Below, one piece after another: positions 45,406-53,052 of a stretch of DNA of 64,000 nucleotides. Source of the DNA: Sinomonas sp. P10A9 (lineage in GTDB: Bacteria > Actinomycetota > Actinomycetes > Actinomycetales > Micrococcaceae). The notes beneath the pieces were generated by a model. The model did not search any database. It saw only the letters and a list, made by a program, of their open reading frames with translations, and had not been told where the DNA came from. The stretch's first letter is position 1. Each line of letters opens with the position of its first letter. The DNA lies in NCBI RefSeq assembly GCF_041022165.1, contig NZ_CP163302.1:434001-498000 (forward strand), in the 5' to 3' direction. A program made the position numbers and the translations under genes.

Positions 45406-45419
45406 CGAGCGCTTGTTCG
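45406..45419. promoter_or_regulatory. Island operator S4
   Basis: CGAGCGCTTGTTCG, identical to S1, 31 bp before the MHS permease start. TATTCG overlaps its end at 45420-45425 as a possible -10. Confidence 0.65.
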
Positions 45420-45450
45420 TATTCGGTTCCTCTACAAGTCAGGGATCTCC

Positions 45451-46803
45451 ATGTCTGATCTGACCAGCTACTCCGCGCCAATGGCGGCGCACACCTCAGA
45501 TGCCCCTATCGCGGACACCAGGGGGGCACGGCGCGCGGTCGCGAGCGGTACGTTCGGTACCGCACTCGAGTGGTTCGATTTCGCCGTCTACGGCACCCTT
45601 TCGGCCACAATCTTCCCGCATCTGTTCTTCCCGGCCTTCGACGCAAATAGCGCCGTACTGGCGTCGTTCGCGACGTTCGGCGCAGGCATGGCGGCCAGGC
45701 CGCTCGGCGGCGTCGTCTTCGGCGCCATGGGCGATCGGATCGGCCGCCGCAACGTCCTCATGTTCACGCTCGTCCTTATGGGTATCTCCTCGATCCTCAT
45801 CGGCCTGCTGCCCACCTACGCCGCGGCGGGCATCATCGCGCCGACCCTTCTTGTCGCGCTTCGCTTCCTGCAAGGCTTCGCCCTCGGTGGGGAGTCGACC
45901 GGCGCGCAGATCCTCGTGGTCGAGCACGCTCCGAACGAGCGACGCGGCTTCTTTGGCGGCATCCTCGCCACCGGCTCTCCCGTAGCTCAGACCATCGCCT
46001 CGCTGACCCTCACGGGCCTCGCCATGTTCCTCTCGAAGGATGCGTTCGAGTCGTGGGGCTGGAGGATCCCGTTCCTCATGGGCATCCTGCTCCTGGTAGT
46101 GGGCGTCTTCATCCGCCGCCGTATTGAGGAGTCGGAGGCGTTCAAGGAGAGCCAGCGGCTCGCTGCCGAATCCGACGAGCCGCAGGACCGCGCCCTCGCC
46201 GTGCTACGCAAGAGGCCGGGCACCGTCCTCAAGCTCGTGCTGGCCTGGGCCGCGCCCGCCGGCCTGTTCTGGATCTGCGTCACGTACGCCGTGAACTACA
46301 TGACCAAGGAATTGCACTACGACAACTCGAGCACGTTCGCGCTCATGGTCATGGGGAACGTCATCTCGATCCCTGCGGCAATCTTCGGCGGCCGTCTGAG
46401 CGATCGGATCGGCCGCAAGAAGTCGTTCCTCCTCGGCCTTCTGCTCATGGGAATCTCGGCGGCCACGATGTTCCCGACCATGAACACGATGAACTATGCC
46501 GCCAGCGTCGCGGTCATCGCCGTTGCCCTGTGCGGCATCCAGATGATGGCAGGCACCCAGGCGTCGTTCTTCGCCGAGGCCCTCCCCACGAGCATGCGGT
46601 ACACCGGCTCCGCGCTCGGCATGACCTTTGCGGGCCTCATCTTCGGCGCCCCGATCCCGTTCGTCGCCGCGTGGATCTTCCAGAACACAAGCAACGGGAC
46701 CCTCGCGCTGACCCTCATGGGTGTGGGGCTCGTGGTGATCTCGGCGATCGCGACACTCTTGCTCCCCGAGCGCTACAAGCGAGGGCTTCACGAGGACCTG
46801 TGA
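45451..46803 (+). CDS. MHS-family MFS transporter (acid:proton symporter)
   Basis: Major facilitator of 450 residues with 12 predicted spans, of the metabolite:H+ symporter (MHS) group that includes KgtP and ShiA. Diagnostic segments are SGTFGTALEWFDFAVYG at the first span, RPLGGVVFGAMGDRIGRRNVL in the 2-3 loop (described from about residue 83) and GFALGGESTGAQ. It would import a carboxylic acid, and its position behind S4 makes it the likely uptake system for the island's substrate. It ends at a terminator hairpin. Confidence 0.88.
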   Translation: MSDLTSYSAPMAAHTSDAPIADTRGARRAVASGTFGTALEWFDFAVYGTLSATIFPHLFFPAFDANSAVLASFATFGAGMAARPLGGVVFGAMGDRIGRRNVLMFTLVLMGISSILIGLLPTYAAAGIIAPTLLVALRFLQGFALGGESTGAQILVVEHAPNERRGFFGGILATGSPVAQTIASLTLTGLAMFLSKDAFESWGWRIPFLMGILLLVVGVFIRRRIEESEAFKESQRLAAESDEPQDRALAVLRKRPGTVLKLVLAWAAPAGLFWICVTYAVNYMTKELHYDNSSTFALMVMGNVISIPAAIFGGRLSDRIGRKKSFLLGLLLMGISAATMFPTMNTMNYAASVAVIAVALCGIQMMAGTQASFFAEALPTSMRYTGSALGMTFAGLIFGAPIPFVAAWIFQNTSNGTLALTLMGVGLVVISAIATLLLPERYKRGLHEDL

Positions 46804-46816
46804 TCGTCGCACCATG

Positions 46817-46857
46817 AGCATCGGGCGGACCTGCGAGAGGCGGGTCCGCCCGATGCT
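46817..46857. terminator. Terminator after the MHS permease
   Basis: AGCATCGGGCGGACC (46817-46831) and GGTCCGCCCGATGCT (46843-46857) form a perfect 15-bp stem with an 11-nt loop, between two convergent genes, followed by GTTCT. Confidence 0.75.
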
Positions 46858-46871
46858 GTTCTCCGTCCCGC

Positions 46872-47219
46872 CTAGGACCAGATGTACTCCTCGGCGATCG
46901 CGCCATCCTTCCATTTCGCGACGGTGACCATGCGGCCTCCGCCCTCGAACTCGCCGATCACGCAGGTCCACTCGCCGGACCCGAACCCAATCGGGTGGGA
47001 CGTGATCTGCGGCGGGGTGCCCCCGGCCGTCTCGACGTAGGCCTTCATCGCGTCGATGTGCTCCTGCACGCCGTCGGTCGGTGGTGCGCCCTTCCAGTCC
47101 ACGTGCACGTCATCGGTGTGGTGGTGGGCGAACACGCCGTGCCAGTCGGCCTTGTTCCACCCGTCGAAGTCGAGATCGTCCATGCCCTTGAGGTTGTTCT
47201 GAACCTGATCGTCTGCCAT
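46872..47219 (-). CDS. SnoaL-like polyketide cyclase-family protein
   Basis: NTF2-fold protein of 115 residues with the SnoaL-like layout: ADWHGVFAHHHTDDVHVDWKG, a His/Asp-rich segment at the pocket, and TVAKWKDGAIAEEYIW at the end. Such small proteins are common in actinobacteria and mostly unassigned; ester-hydrolase-like or cyclase roles exist in the family. ATG 47219 with GCAGGAAC is preferred over ATG 47231. It has no clear operon partner and is not related closely to the NTF2-like protein at 43484. Confidence 0.75.
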   Translation of the reverse strand: MADDQVQNNLKGMDDLDFDGWNKADWHGVFAHHHTDDVHVDWKGAPPTDGVQEHIDAMKAYVETAGGTPPQITSHPIGFGSGEWTCVIGEFEGGGRMVTVAKWKDGAIAEEYIWS

Positions 47220-47346
47220 GTTCCTGCCCATCTTCTGAGGAATTGCCCGGATTCAGCAGCGTCACGGCTGAGGCGATGCGAACGGGTGCGGCGAGCCGTG
47301 ACCGCACGAATCTATCCCCGTGCTCTGGGCGGCGAATAGGTCTGGC

Positions 47347-47709
47347 TCAGCGGAACGCGGGGCGGAACCGGAGCGCCGACCACACGTCGTCGAGCGAGAC
47401 CTGCCGCACCGGGTCGGCGCCGAGCGCGATGACCTCCTGGGCCAGGAGATCGCGGTTGAGGTCCGTGCCGAGCTTCTTCGCCTTCGGATAGGCGATCCAC
47501 GCGAGCCGGTCCTCGTGGGCCGCGCGGACCGCTGCCGCACCGCGTGCGGCTAGCTCATCGCGGTTGGCCACGTAGAGCACGACGGCGGCCGCGGCCCCGG
47601 CGTCGTCGCTCGCCTCGAAAGGGCCCTCCAAAGCCGGCGCATCCGCGGGCGCGTTGAGCACAGCAACCGTCATGCCCGGTTGGATCTGCGGCTTCTGCCA
47701 GAGTTCCAC
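47347..47709 (-). CDS. Conserved hypothetical protein (DUF3052-like)
   Basis: Cytoplasmic protein of 120 residues, starting MELWQKPQIQPGMTVAVLNAP. The centre holds LAWIAYPKAKKLGTDLNRD, and the C terminus VSLDDVWSALRFRPAFR is a pattern I associate with small DUF3052-like actinobacterial proteins. No catalytic motif is recognised. It is third in a leftward unit after a hydroxyacid oxidase and a DUF1905 gene, 30 bp from the latter. A role in that unit is not apparent. Confidence 0.65.
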   Translation of the reverse strand: MELWQKPQIQPGMTVAVLNAPADAPALEGPFEASDDAGAAAAVVLYVANRDELAARGAAAVRAAHEDRLAWIAYPKAKKLGTDLNRDLLAQEVIALGADPVRQVSLDDVWSALRFRPAFR

Positions 47710-47739
47710 TCGGTCAGTATGCCCAGGTTTCGGTGTCGC

Positions 47740-48033
47740 TCAACCACGGGTGCCGAGCGTGAGGGTCACCGGAACGACGTCGTCCGCGTCGATCCCCTCG
47801 GCCTCGCGGTACGCCTTGCGCAGCGGCACGAGGTAGGCGCCGTCCTTCGGCATGAGGGCGGTGGTCCACTCAGAGCCGCCCAAGCGCACCGAGACGGGGA
47901 TACAGCCCCAGCCGTAGGTGAGCTCGCGCGAGACCGCGTGGATCTCCTCCGACTCCTCTTCGGGGACCCGGACGAAGACGAACGGCGCGGGGCCCCGCCA
48001 TTCGATCACGTCGCCGTCGAAGCTCAGCTCCAT
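47740..48033 (-). CDS. DUF1905-type small protein
   Basis: Small beta-barrel-like protein of 97 residues, MELSFDGDVIEWRGPAPFVFVRVPEEES, then WGCIPVSVRLGGSEWTTALMPKDGAYLVPLRKAYR, cited here in parts; both segments are typical of DUF1905. Its function is unknown. The ATG at 48033 lies inside the end of the upstream oxidase gene (overlap 10 bp), which argues for translational coupling. A longer frame to 48204 would overlap the oxidase far more and is not used. Confidence 0.75.
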   Translation of the reverse strand: MELSFDGDVIEWRGPAPFVFVRVPEEESEEIHAVSRELTYGWGCIPVSVRLGGSEWTTALMPKDGAYLVPLRKAYREAEGIDADDVVPVTLTLGTRG

Positions 48034-49346
48034 CCGGCCAGTATGCCGTCCGCGGTGAGGCTGTCCGGCCCGATATCGTCCACCCCCGTCACCCCGGCCA
48101 CGGCCATCGTGATGTCGAATTCGGCGCGGAACCCGTCGAACACCTCGCGCGCGCCCTCCTCCCCTGCGAGAGCAAGCCCGTACATGTACGGCCGTCCGAT
48201 GCACACCGCCGCGGCGCCGAGCGCGAGCGCCTTGAACGCGTCCGCCGCGCAGCGCAGGCCCGAGTCGAACAGGACGGGCACGCGCCCGGCCGTTGCCTCG
48301 ACCACTCCGGGGAGGGCGTCCAGGGACCCAAGCGCGCCGTCGAGCTGACGTCCGCCATGGTTGGACACGATGATCCCGTCCACGCCGTGCTCGAGCGCGG
48401 CCCGCGCGTCATCGGGGTGCTGGAGGCCCTTGACCAGGATCGGCAGGCGGGTCCGCTCCCGCAGCCAGGCCAGATCGGACCACGTGAGAGTGGTTCGCGA
48501 GAACACGTCGAGGAACGTTTCCACGCTCGCCCTCGGCACACGCGAGGTGAGATTCTCCCGGAACCCGCCGGGATGCTCCCGGGCCAGCCGCACGAGCGAG
48601 CGAACCGCCGCGGGGGTGGGACGCGCCGTCGTGCGCTCCCCGGACGCGCCCGAGGCGACCCGCTCGCTGACCAGCGCGCGGAAGGCCGGGTCCGAGGTGT
48701 ACTGCGCGATTCCCATCCCTAGCGCGAACGGCAGGAAGGCGTTGTCAAGGTCGAGGGTGCGCCACGAGAGGACCATCGTGTCGAGGGTGACGACGATGGC
48801 GCCGCACCCGATCCGCTCCGCGCGCCGCACGAACGACTCGACCACCGCATCCTCGCTGCTCCAGTACAGCTGGAACCACCGCTCCGTGTCTCCGAGCTGG
48901 GCGGCGATCGACTCCATGGCGTACGACGCCTGCGACGAGATGATCATCGGCACGCCCGCCGCGCGCGCCGCACGGGCGACTGCGAGGTCCCCAGCCGGGT
49001 GTGCTAGCTCGAGGACGCCGATCGGTGCGGCGAGGAACGGCGAGGGGTGGCGCCGTCCGAAGAGCTCGACCGACGTGTCCCGCGCGGAGACGTCGCGCGC
49101 GAGGCGGGGGACGAGCCGCCACCGGTCGAACGCGGCGCGGTTCGCCGCCATGGTCGAGCCCATTCCGGCGCCGGTGGCCACGTAGCCGCGGGCCTCGCGC
49201 GACATCGCGGCGAGGCCGCGGCGCTCGAGCTCAGCGGGGTTGGTCGGCACGGCAGGGCGCCTGCCGAAGACGCCCTTGCGGTAGATCCGGCCTTGGACAT
49301 CGCGCCCGAAGGAACCTGGACGTGGCTGATCTGTGGCGGAGGTCAC
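48024..49346 (-). CDS. FMN-dependent alpha-hydroxy-acid oxidase/dehydrogenase
   Basis: LldD/lactate-2-monooxygenase-like flavoprotein of 440 residues. Catalytic His and surroundings read GIIVSNHGGRQLDGALGS, the FMN phosphate loop DSGLRCAADAFKALALGA and GRPYMYGLALAGEEG, and a catalytic Lys lies in PILVKGLQHPDDA. The N-terminal extension and overall length resemble actinobacterial lactate 2-monooxygenase-type enzymes. It oxidises an L-2-hydroxyacid such as lactate or mandelate. First gene of a three-gene leftward unit. The window also encodes a D-type hydroxyacid dehydrogenase at 18443-21310. Confidence 0.88.
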   Translation of the reverse strand: MTSATDQPRPGSFGRDVQGRIYRKGVFGRRPAVPTNPAELERRGLAAMSREARGYVATGAGMGSTMAANRAAFDRWRLVPRLARDVSARDTSVELFGRRHPSPFLAAPIGVLELAHPAGDLAVARAARAAGVPMIISSQASYAMESIAAQLGDTERWFQLYWSSEDAVVESFVRRAERIGCGAIVVTLDTMVLSWRTLDLDNAFLPFALGMGIAQYTSDPAFRALVSERVASGASGERTTARPTPAAVRSLVRLAREHPGGFRENLTSRVPRASVETFLDVFSRTTLTWSDLAWLRERTRLPILVKGLQHPDDARAALEHGVDGIIVSNHGGRQLDGALGSLDALPGVVEATAGRVPVLFDSGLRCAADAFKALALGAAAVCIGRPYMYGLALAGEEGAREVFDGFRAEFDITMAVAGVTGVDDIGPDSLTADGILAGWS

Positions 49347-49370
49347 GCTCGAAGTCTAGGTCGCGGCGCG

Positions 49371-49411
49371 CGACGGCGGGCCGGTCACCTGAGGCGACCG
49401 GCCCGCCGTCG
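49371..49411. terminator. Terminator hairpin between oxidase and terC
   Basis: CGACGGCGGGCCGGTC (49371-49386) and GACCGGCCCGCCGTCG (49396-49411) form a perfect 16-bp stem with a 9-nt loop. On the minus strand it follows the terC stop codon by about 30 bp. Confidence 0.72.
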
Positions 49412-49440
49412 GGTGTGGTTGTGGGTCCGTGCGACCAGCG

Positions 49441-50628
49441 TCAGCGCGCGAGGAAGTCCGCGTGCCTCGCATGCGCCTCGGCGACCTTCGCGCGGATCGC
49501 GTCGATGTCCTTGACCTTGTCGCGGTACTTCTTGTCCATCTCCAGGATGTCCTTCTCTTCATCGAGGAGCTCCCGGTAGACCCGCTCGCGCTCGGTGGCG
49601 TCGGCCGTGTACTCGAGGTCGAGGTAGCTCTCGGCATGGCGGCGGGCATTGTTGACGGCTGCGTGCGCCTTGCCCGCCTTGCTGAACAGCGAGGCGATGA
49701 CCGTGACGAGCAGGACGCCGATGATCACCGTGAGGGAGAGGCCGGTCGTGATCTCGAAGACCTGGACGTGCTCGCCGCCGTTGATGAACGGCAGGTTGTT
49801 CTCGTGCAGCGCGTGGAGGACGAGCTTGACGCCGATGAACGCGAGGATCGCGGCGAGGCCGTACGAGAGGTAGATGAGGCGGTCGAGCAGGCCGTCGAGC
49901 AGGAAGAACAGCTGGCGCAGGCCCATGAGCGAAAACGCGGTCGCGGTGAAGACGACGTACGCGTTCTGGGTCAGGCCGAAGATCGCCGGAATCGAGTCGA
50001 GGGCGAAGAGCAGGTCCGTGCCGCCGATTGCGACCATGACGAGGAGCATGGGGGTGAGGACGCGTTTGCCGTTCTCAACGGTGAAGAGTCTGTCGCCGTC
50101 GTAGTGCTCGGAGGTGCGCAGGAACTTGCGGGCCAGGCGGATGACGAAGTTGTCCGCCTCCTCATCGCCTGAGTCTTCGCCCTTGAGCAGGTTGCCGGCG
50201 GTGATGAGCAGGATGAGGCCGAAGAGATAGAAGACCCACGAGAACGCGTTGATGAGCGCCACGCCGGCGAAGATGAACGCAGAGCGCGCGATGAGGGCGA
50301 ACACGATGCCGAACAGGAGGACCTTCTGCTGGTCCTCGCGAGGAACCCGGAAGCTCGCCATGATCACGAGGAACACGAAGAGGTTGTCTACGGAGAGGGC
50401 CTTCTCCGTGATGAAGCCGGCGAAATACTCGCCGCCCATGGTCGAGCCGCCGAAGACGAGGAGGACGACGCCGAACAGCACCGCGGCGCCGACGTAGATC
50501 GAGGACCACACCGCCGCTTCCCTGAGCGTGGGCACGTGCGCCTTGCGGATGTGGAAGAAGTAGTCGAAGGCCAGCAGGGCCAGGATCACCACGATGGTGA
50601 TGGTCCAGACGAGCGGTGATACGGACAT
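49441..50628 (-). CDS. TerC/Alx-family integral membrane protein
   Basis: TerC-like protein of 395 residues with about nine membrane spans. The acidic signatures are TEKALSVDNLFVFLVIM and GGTDLLFALDSIPAIFGLT, whose Asp and Asn residues are thought to coordinate Mn2+. A cytoplasmic coiled-coil-like tail of roughly 75 residues follows the last span. Relatives export manganese. The ATG at 50628 is favoured because the upstream segment matches a manganese-sensing riboswitch. An in-frame extension to 50706 would read through that riboswitch and is rejected. Confidence 0.9.
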   Translation of the reverse strand: MSVSPLVWTITIVVILALLAFDYFFHIRKAHVPTLREAAVWSSIYVGAAVLFGVVLLVFGGSTMGGEYFAGFITEKALSVDNLFVFLVIMASFRVPREDQQKVLLFGIVFALIARSAFIFAGVALINAFSWVFYLFGLILLITAGNLLKGEDSGDEEADNFVIRLARKFLRTSEHYDGDRLFTVENGKRVLTPMLLVMVAIGGTDLLFALDSIPAIFGLTQNAYVVFTATAFSLMGLRQLFFLLDGLLDRLIYLSYGLAAILAFIGVKLVLHALHENNLPFINGGEHVQVFEITTGLSLTVIIGVLLVTVIASLFSKAGKAHAAVNNARRHAESYLDLEYTADATERERVYRELLDEEKDILEMDKKYRDKVKDIDAIRAKVAEAHARHADFLAR

Positions 50629-50655
50629 GGAAAGGGTCCCTTTCGCAGGTAGGCG

Positions 50656-50775
50656 ATATCGCCACAAGTCTCTCCACCCGCCCGATGTGTGGGCTGGCCG
50701 CTGCACCCGGCCGGGCTCCGGCGCCCGACGTGCTGACGTGTGCAGCGCTTGGGATACTCCCCTGCGCAGAGTCCA
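50656..50775 (-). promoter_or_regulatory. Probable yybP-ykoY manganese riboswitch
   Basis: Read on the minus strand, the terC leader contains CAGGGGAGTATCCC (about 50772-50751), then ACGTCAGCACGTCGG, a long GC-rich helix, and GGGTGGAGAGACTTGTGGCG (about 50676-50656). These match, in order, the GGGGAGUA 5' strand, the CGUCAaCAU internal segment and the GGUGGxGAGAC 3' strand of the yybP-ykoY family (Rfam RF00080). It ends about 28 nt before the terC ATG, so translation or early termination could be controlled. TerC genes are usual targets of this riboswitch. Confidence 0.78.
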
Positions 50776-50911
50776 GCCTAACGGCTACCTTGGCTGTCGC
50801 AAAACTCATGGCAAACTCTCAGCTTCTGCGCACTTCCTGCAAGGGTCGCTTCACAACTAGTCTCGCTGCAGCCGGACCCGCTGGGGTGTCCGGCAGAACG
50901 GGAGAAGAAGC

Positions 50912-52906
50912 ATGGCGCCCCATCGCGGTTCTCATCGGTTTTCCCTGCGTGCCCTCGCCGCCACCGCGGCCGTGGGCTGCACCCTCGGACTCGCGGCGGT
51001 AGGTGTATCGAGCGCCGCGGCGGCGCCGCCCAATCCGCCGCCCTCGAGTTCCAAGTCCTTCCCCGGCTCAGTGCCGCCGTGGGCCGGGGCACGGACGAAG
51101 ACTGGGATCCCCCTGACCAACACCACCGTCGAGGGGGAGATATACCTCAAGCTGCCCAACGAAGCAGCGGCCACGGCCTTCGCTACTGCCGTCTCGACTC
51201 CCGGAAACCCGCAGTACGGCCAGTACCTGACTGCCGCCCAGTGGAAGTCCCAATACGCGCCCGCGCAGGCGGCTACAGACAAGGTGGTCGCCTGGATCCA
51301 GGCGCAGGGCATGGTCATCACGGGGGTGCCGGACAGTGGGATGTACGTCGTCTTCCGTGGCACCGTCGCGGAGGTCAACGCAGCATTCCAGGTCGCGGAA
51401 CAGACGTACTCCGTGCAGGGCACCGATCTCATCGGGCCGGACCGGGCACCGACCGTTCCGGGCGACATCGCAGGCCTGGTCTCGTCCGTCAGCATCGATC
51501 AGGGCCGCCTCCTCACCCGCCCGGACAACATTGCCGACGGCGCGGACGCCTCGCCGGGCGGCCAGTCTGCTTCCGCAGTGCCGGTCGCGACTCCGTGCTC
51601 CCACTACTGGGACGAACACGAGGTGACGGTCCCCAGGACCGCGACCGGCGCGACGTCGGCCCCGACCGTCCTATGCGGCTATACGCCAGGCCAGATCCAG
51701 GCGACGTATGGACTCGGCAACGGCGTCGCGATGAATGCGACGGCCGGCGCGGGGCAGACGGTGGCGATCATCGACGCCTTCGCGGCGCCCACGATGCTCT
51801 CTGACGCCAACCAGTACGCGTCGCTCCACGGCCTTCCGGCGCTGACCTCGACTTCCTATCGCGAGATCCTTCCGAGCGTCTATTACGACCAGGCGCTCTG
51901 CGCAGAGCCGAGTGGCTGGCAGGGCGAAGAGGCGCTCGACGTCGAGGCCGTGCACTCCACCGCTCCTGGCGCTAACATCCTCTACGCCGGAGGCTCGAAT
52001 TGTGCCGGTGGGCTGGACATCGCCATGTCGAAGATCCTCGACGGCCAGCTCGCGAACATCGTGAGCAACAGCTACGGGTACGTCGGCGAGGCCGTAGCGC
52101 CCGATCAGCTCGCAGGGGAGGTCCACCAGCACCTCCAGGCCGCGGCCGAGGGCATCGGGCTGTACTTCTCGAGCGGCGACAGCGGCGACGAGAAGAAGGC
52201 GCTCGGCTACACCTCCCCGGACTTCCCGGCGAGCTCGCCATTCGTGACGTCGGTGGGCGGCACGAGCCTCGCGCTCGACCAGTCCAACAACTATCTGTGG
52301 GAGACCGCGTGGGGAACCACGCGCCAGCGGATCCTCGCGCAGGCCGACGGCACACTCACCTACGCCGGTGCACTTCCGGGCGTGTTCCAGTACGGTGCGG
52401 GCGGCGGCCGGAGCGCGGACTTCGACCAGCCTGCATACCAGACCGGGCTCGTTCCGGCGCCGCTCGCGAACGGCAAGCGCGTTTCGCCGGACGTCTCGGC
52501 GCTCGCTGATGTGTGGACGGGGTTCCGGATCGGCTTCAGCCCCATCACCAACGACCACTCGCTGAACACCGGCAGCTACTCCGAGGAGCGGATCGGCGGC
52601 ACCTCGCTCTCGTGCCCGCTCACGGCTGGGCTCATGGCAAGCGCGCAGGCTGCGTCCAACAAGCGAATCGGCTTCGCGAACCCGGCGGTCTATCAGGCGG
52701 CAGCCGCCCCGGGCGCTGCGATGAGGGATGTCACCTCCCCAGCGACTTCCATCAACCTCGTCCGCGCCTACCCGGCCACGGGCCTCACCTGGATGGCGAC
52801 CCTGGGCCTCGACACGTCCCTGACGGCGACGAAGGGCTATGACGACGTCACGGGCGTCGGAAGCATGACCGAGGCGTTCGCGCAGCAGGTCGCGGCCCAG
52901 CACTGA
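50912..52906 (+). CDS. Secreted S53 (sedolisin/kumamolisin) peptidase
   Basis: Pro-kumamolisin-type acid serine-carboxyl peptidase of 664 residues. A signal peptide (SLRALAATAAVGCTLGLAAV, ending about residue 40 with an Ala-rich cleavage site) is followed by a pro-domain (about residues 60-210, KLPNEAAATAFATAVSTPG onwards) and the catalytic domain. The Glu/Asp of the triad lie in GEEALDVEAVHSTAPG, the oxyanion Asp in SSGDSGDE, and the nucleophile is S565 in GGTSLSCPL. It probably degrades extracellular protein at low pH. The start has a GGGAGAAGAAG site. It stands alone, divergent from terC. Confidence 0.92.
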   Translation: MAPHRGSHRFSLRALAATAAVGCTLGLAAVGVSSAAAAPPNPPPSSSKSFPGSVPPWAGARTKTGIPLTNTTVEGEIYLKLPNEAAATAFATAVSTPGNPQYGQYLTAAQWKSQYAPAQAATDKVVAWIQAQGMVITGVPDSGMYVVFRGTVAEVNAAFQVAEQTYSVQGTDLIGPDRAPTVPGDIAGLVSSVSIDQGRLLTRPDNIADGADASPGGQSASAVPVATPCSHYWDEHEVTVPRTATGATSAPTVLCGYTPGQIQATYGLGNGVAMNATAGAGQTVAIIDAFAAPTMLSDANQYASLHGLPALTSTSYREILPSVYYDQALCAEPSGWQGEEALDVEAVHSTAPGANILYAGGSNCAGGLDIAMSKILDGQLANIVSNSYGYVGEAVAPDQLAGEVHQHLQAAAEGIGLYFSSGDSGDEKKALGYTSPDFPASSPFVTSVGGTSLALDQSNNYLWETAWGTTRQRILAQADGTLTYAGALPGVFQYGAGGGRSADFDQPAYQTGLVPAPLANGKRVSPDVSALADVWTGFRIGFSPITNDHSLNTGSYSEERIGGTSLSCPLTAGLMASAQAASNKRIGFANPAVYQAAAAPGAAMRDVTSPATSINLVRAYPATGLTWMATLGLDTSLTATKGYDDVTGVGSMTEAFAQQVAAQH

Positions 52907-52951
52907 GGCAAGCTCCTCAGGCGCCTTCTCACCGTAAGCGAGGGGCGTGAC

Positions 52952-52998
52952 GGCGAGGCGCACGACGGCGGCACCCACCCGTCGTCGTGCGCCTCGCC
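52952..52998. terminator. Hairpin after the S53 peptidase
   Basis: GGCGAGGCGCACGACG (52952-52967) pairs perfectly with 52983-52998 (16 bp, 15-nt loop). It belongs to the GCGCACGACGGCG hairpin family and lies 46 bp past the peptidase stop. Confidence 0.65.
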
Positions 52999-53052
52999 TT
53001 TCGCGTGGGGAGGCAGTGCCAGCGCGGAGACCTCATCGCGGAGCCGCCTACC

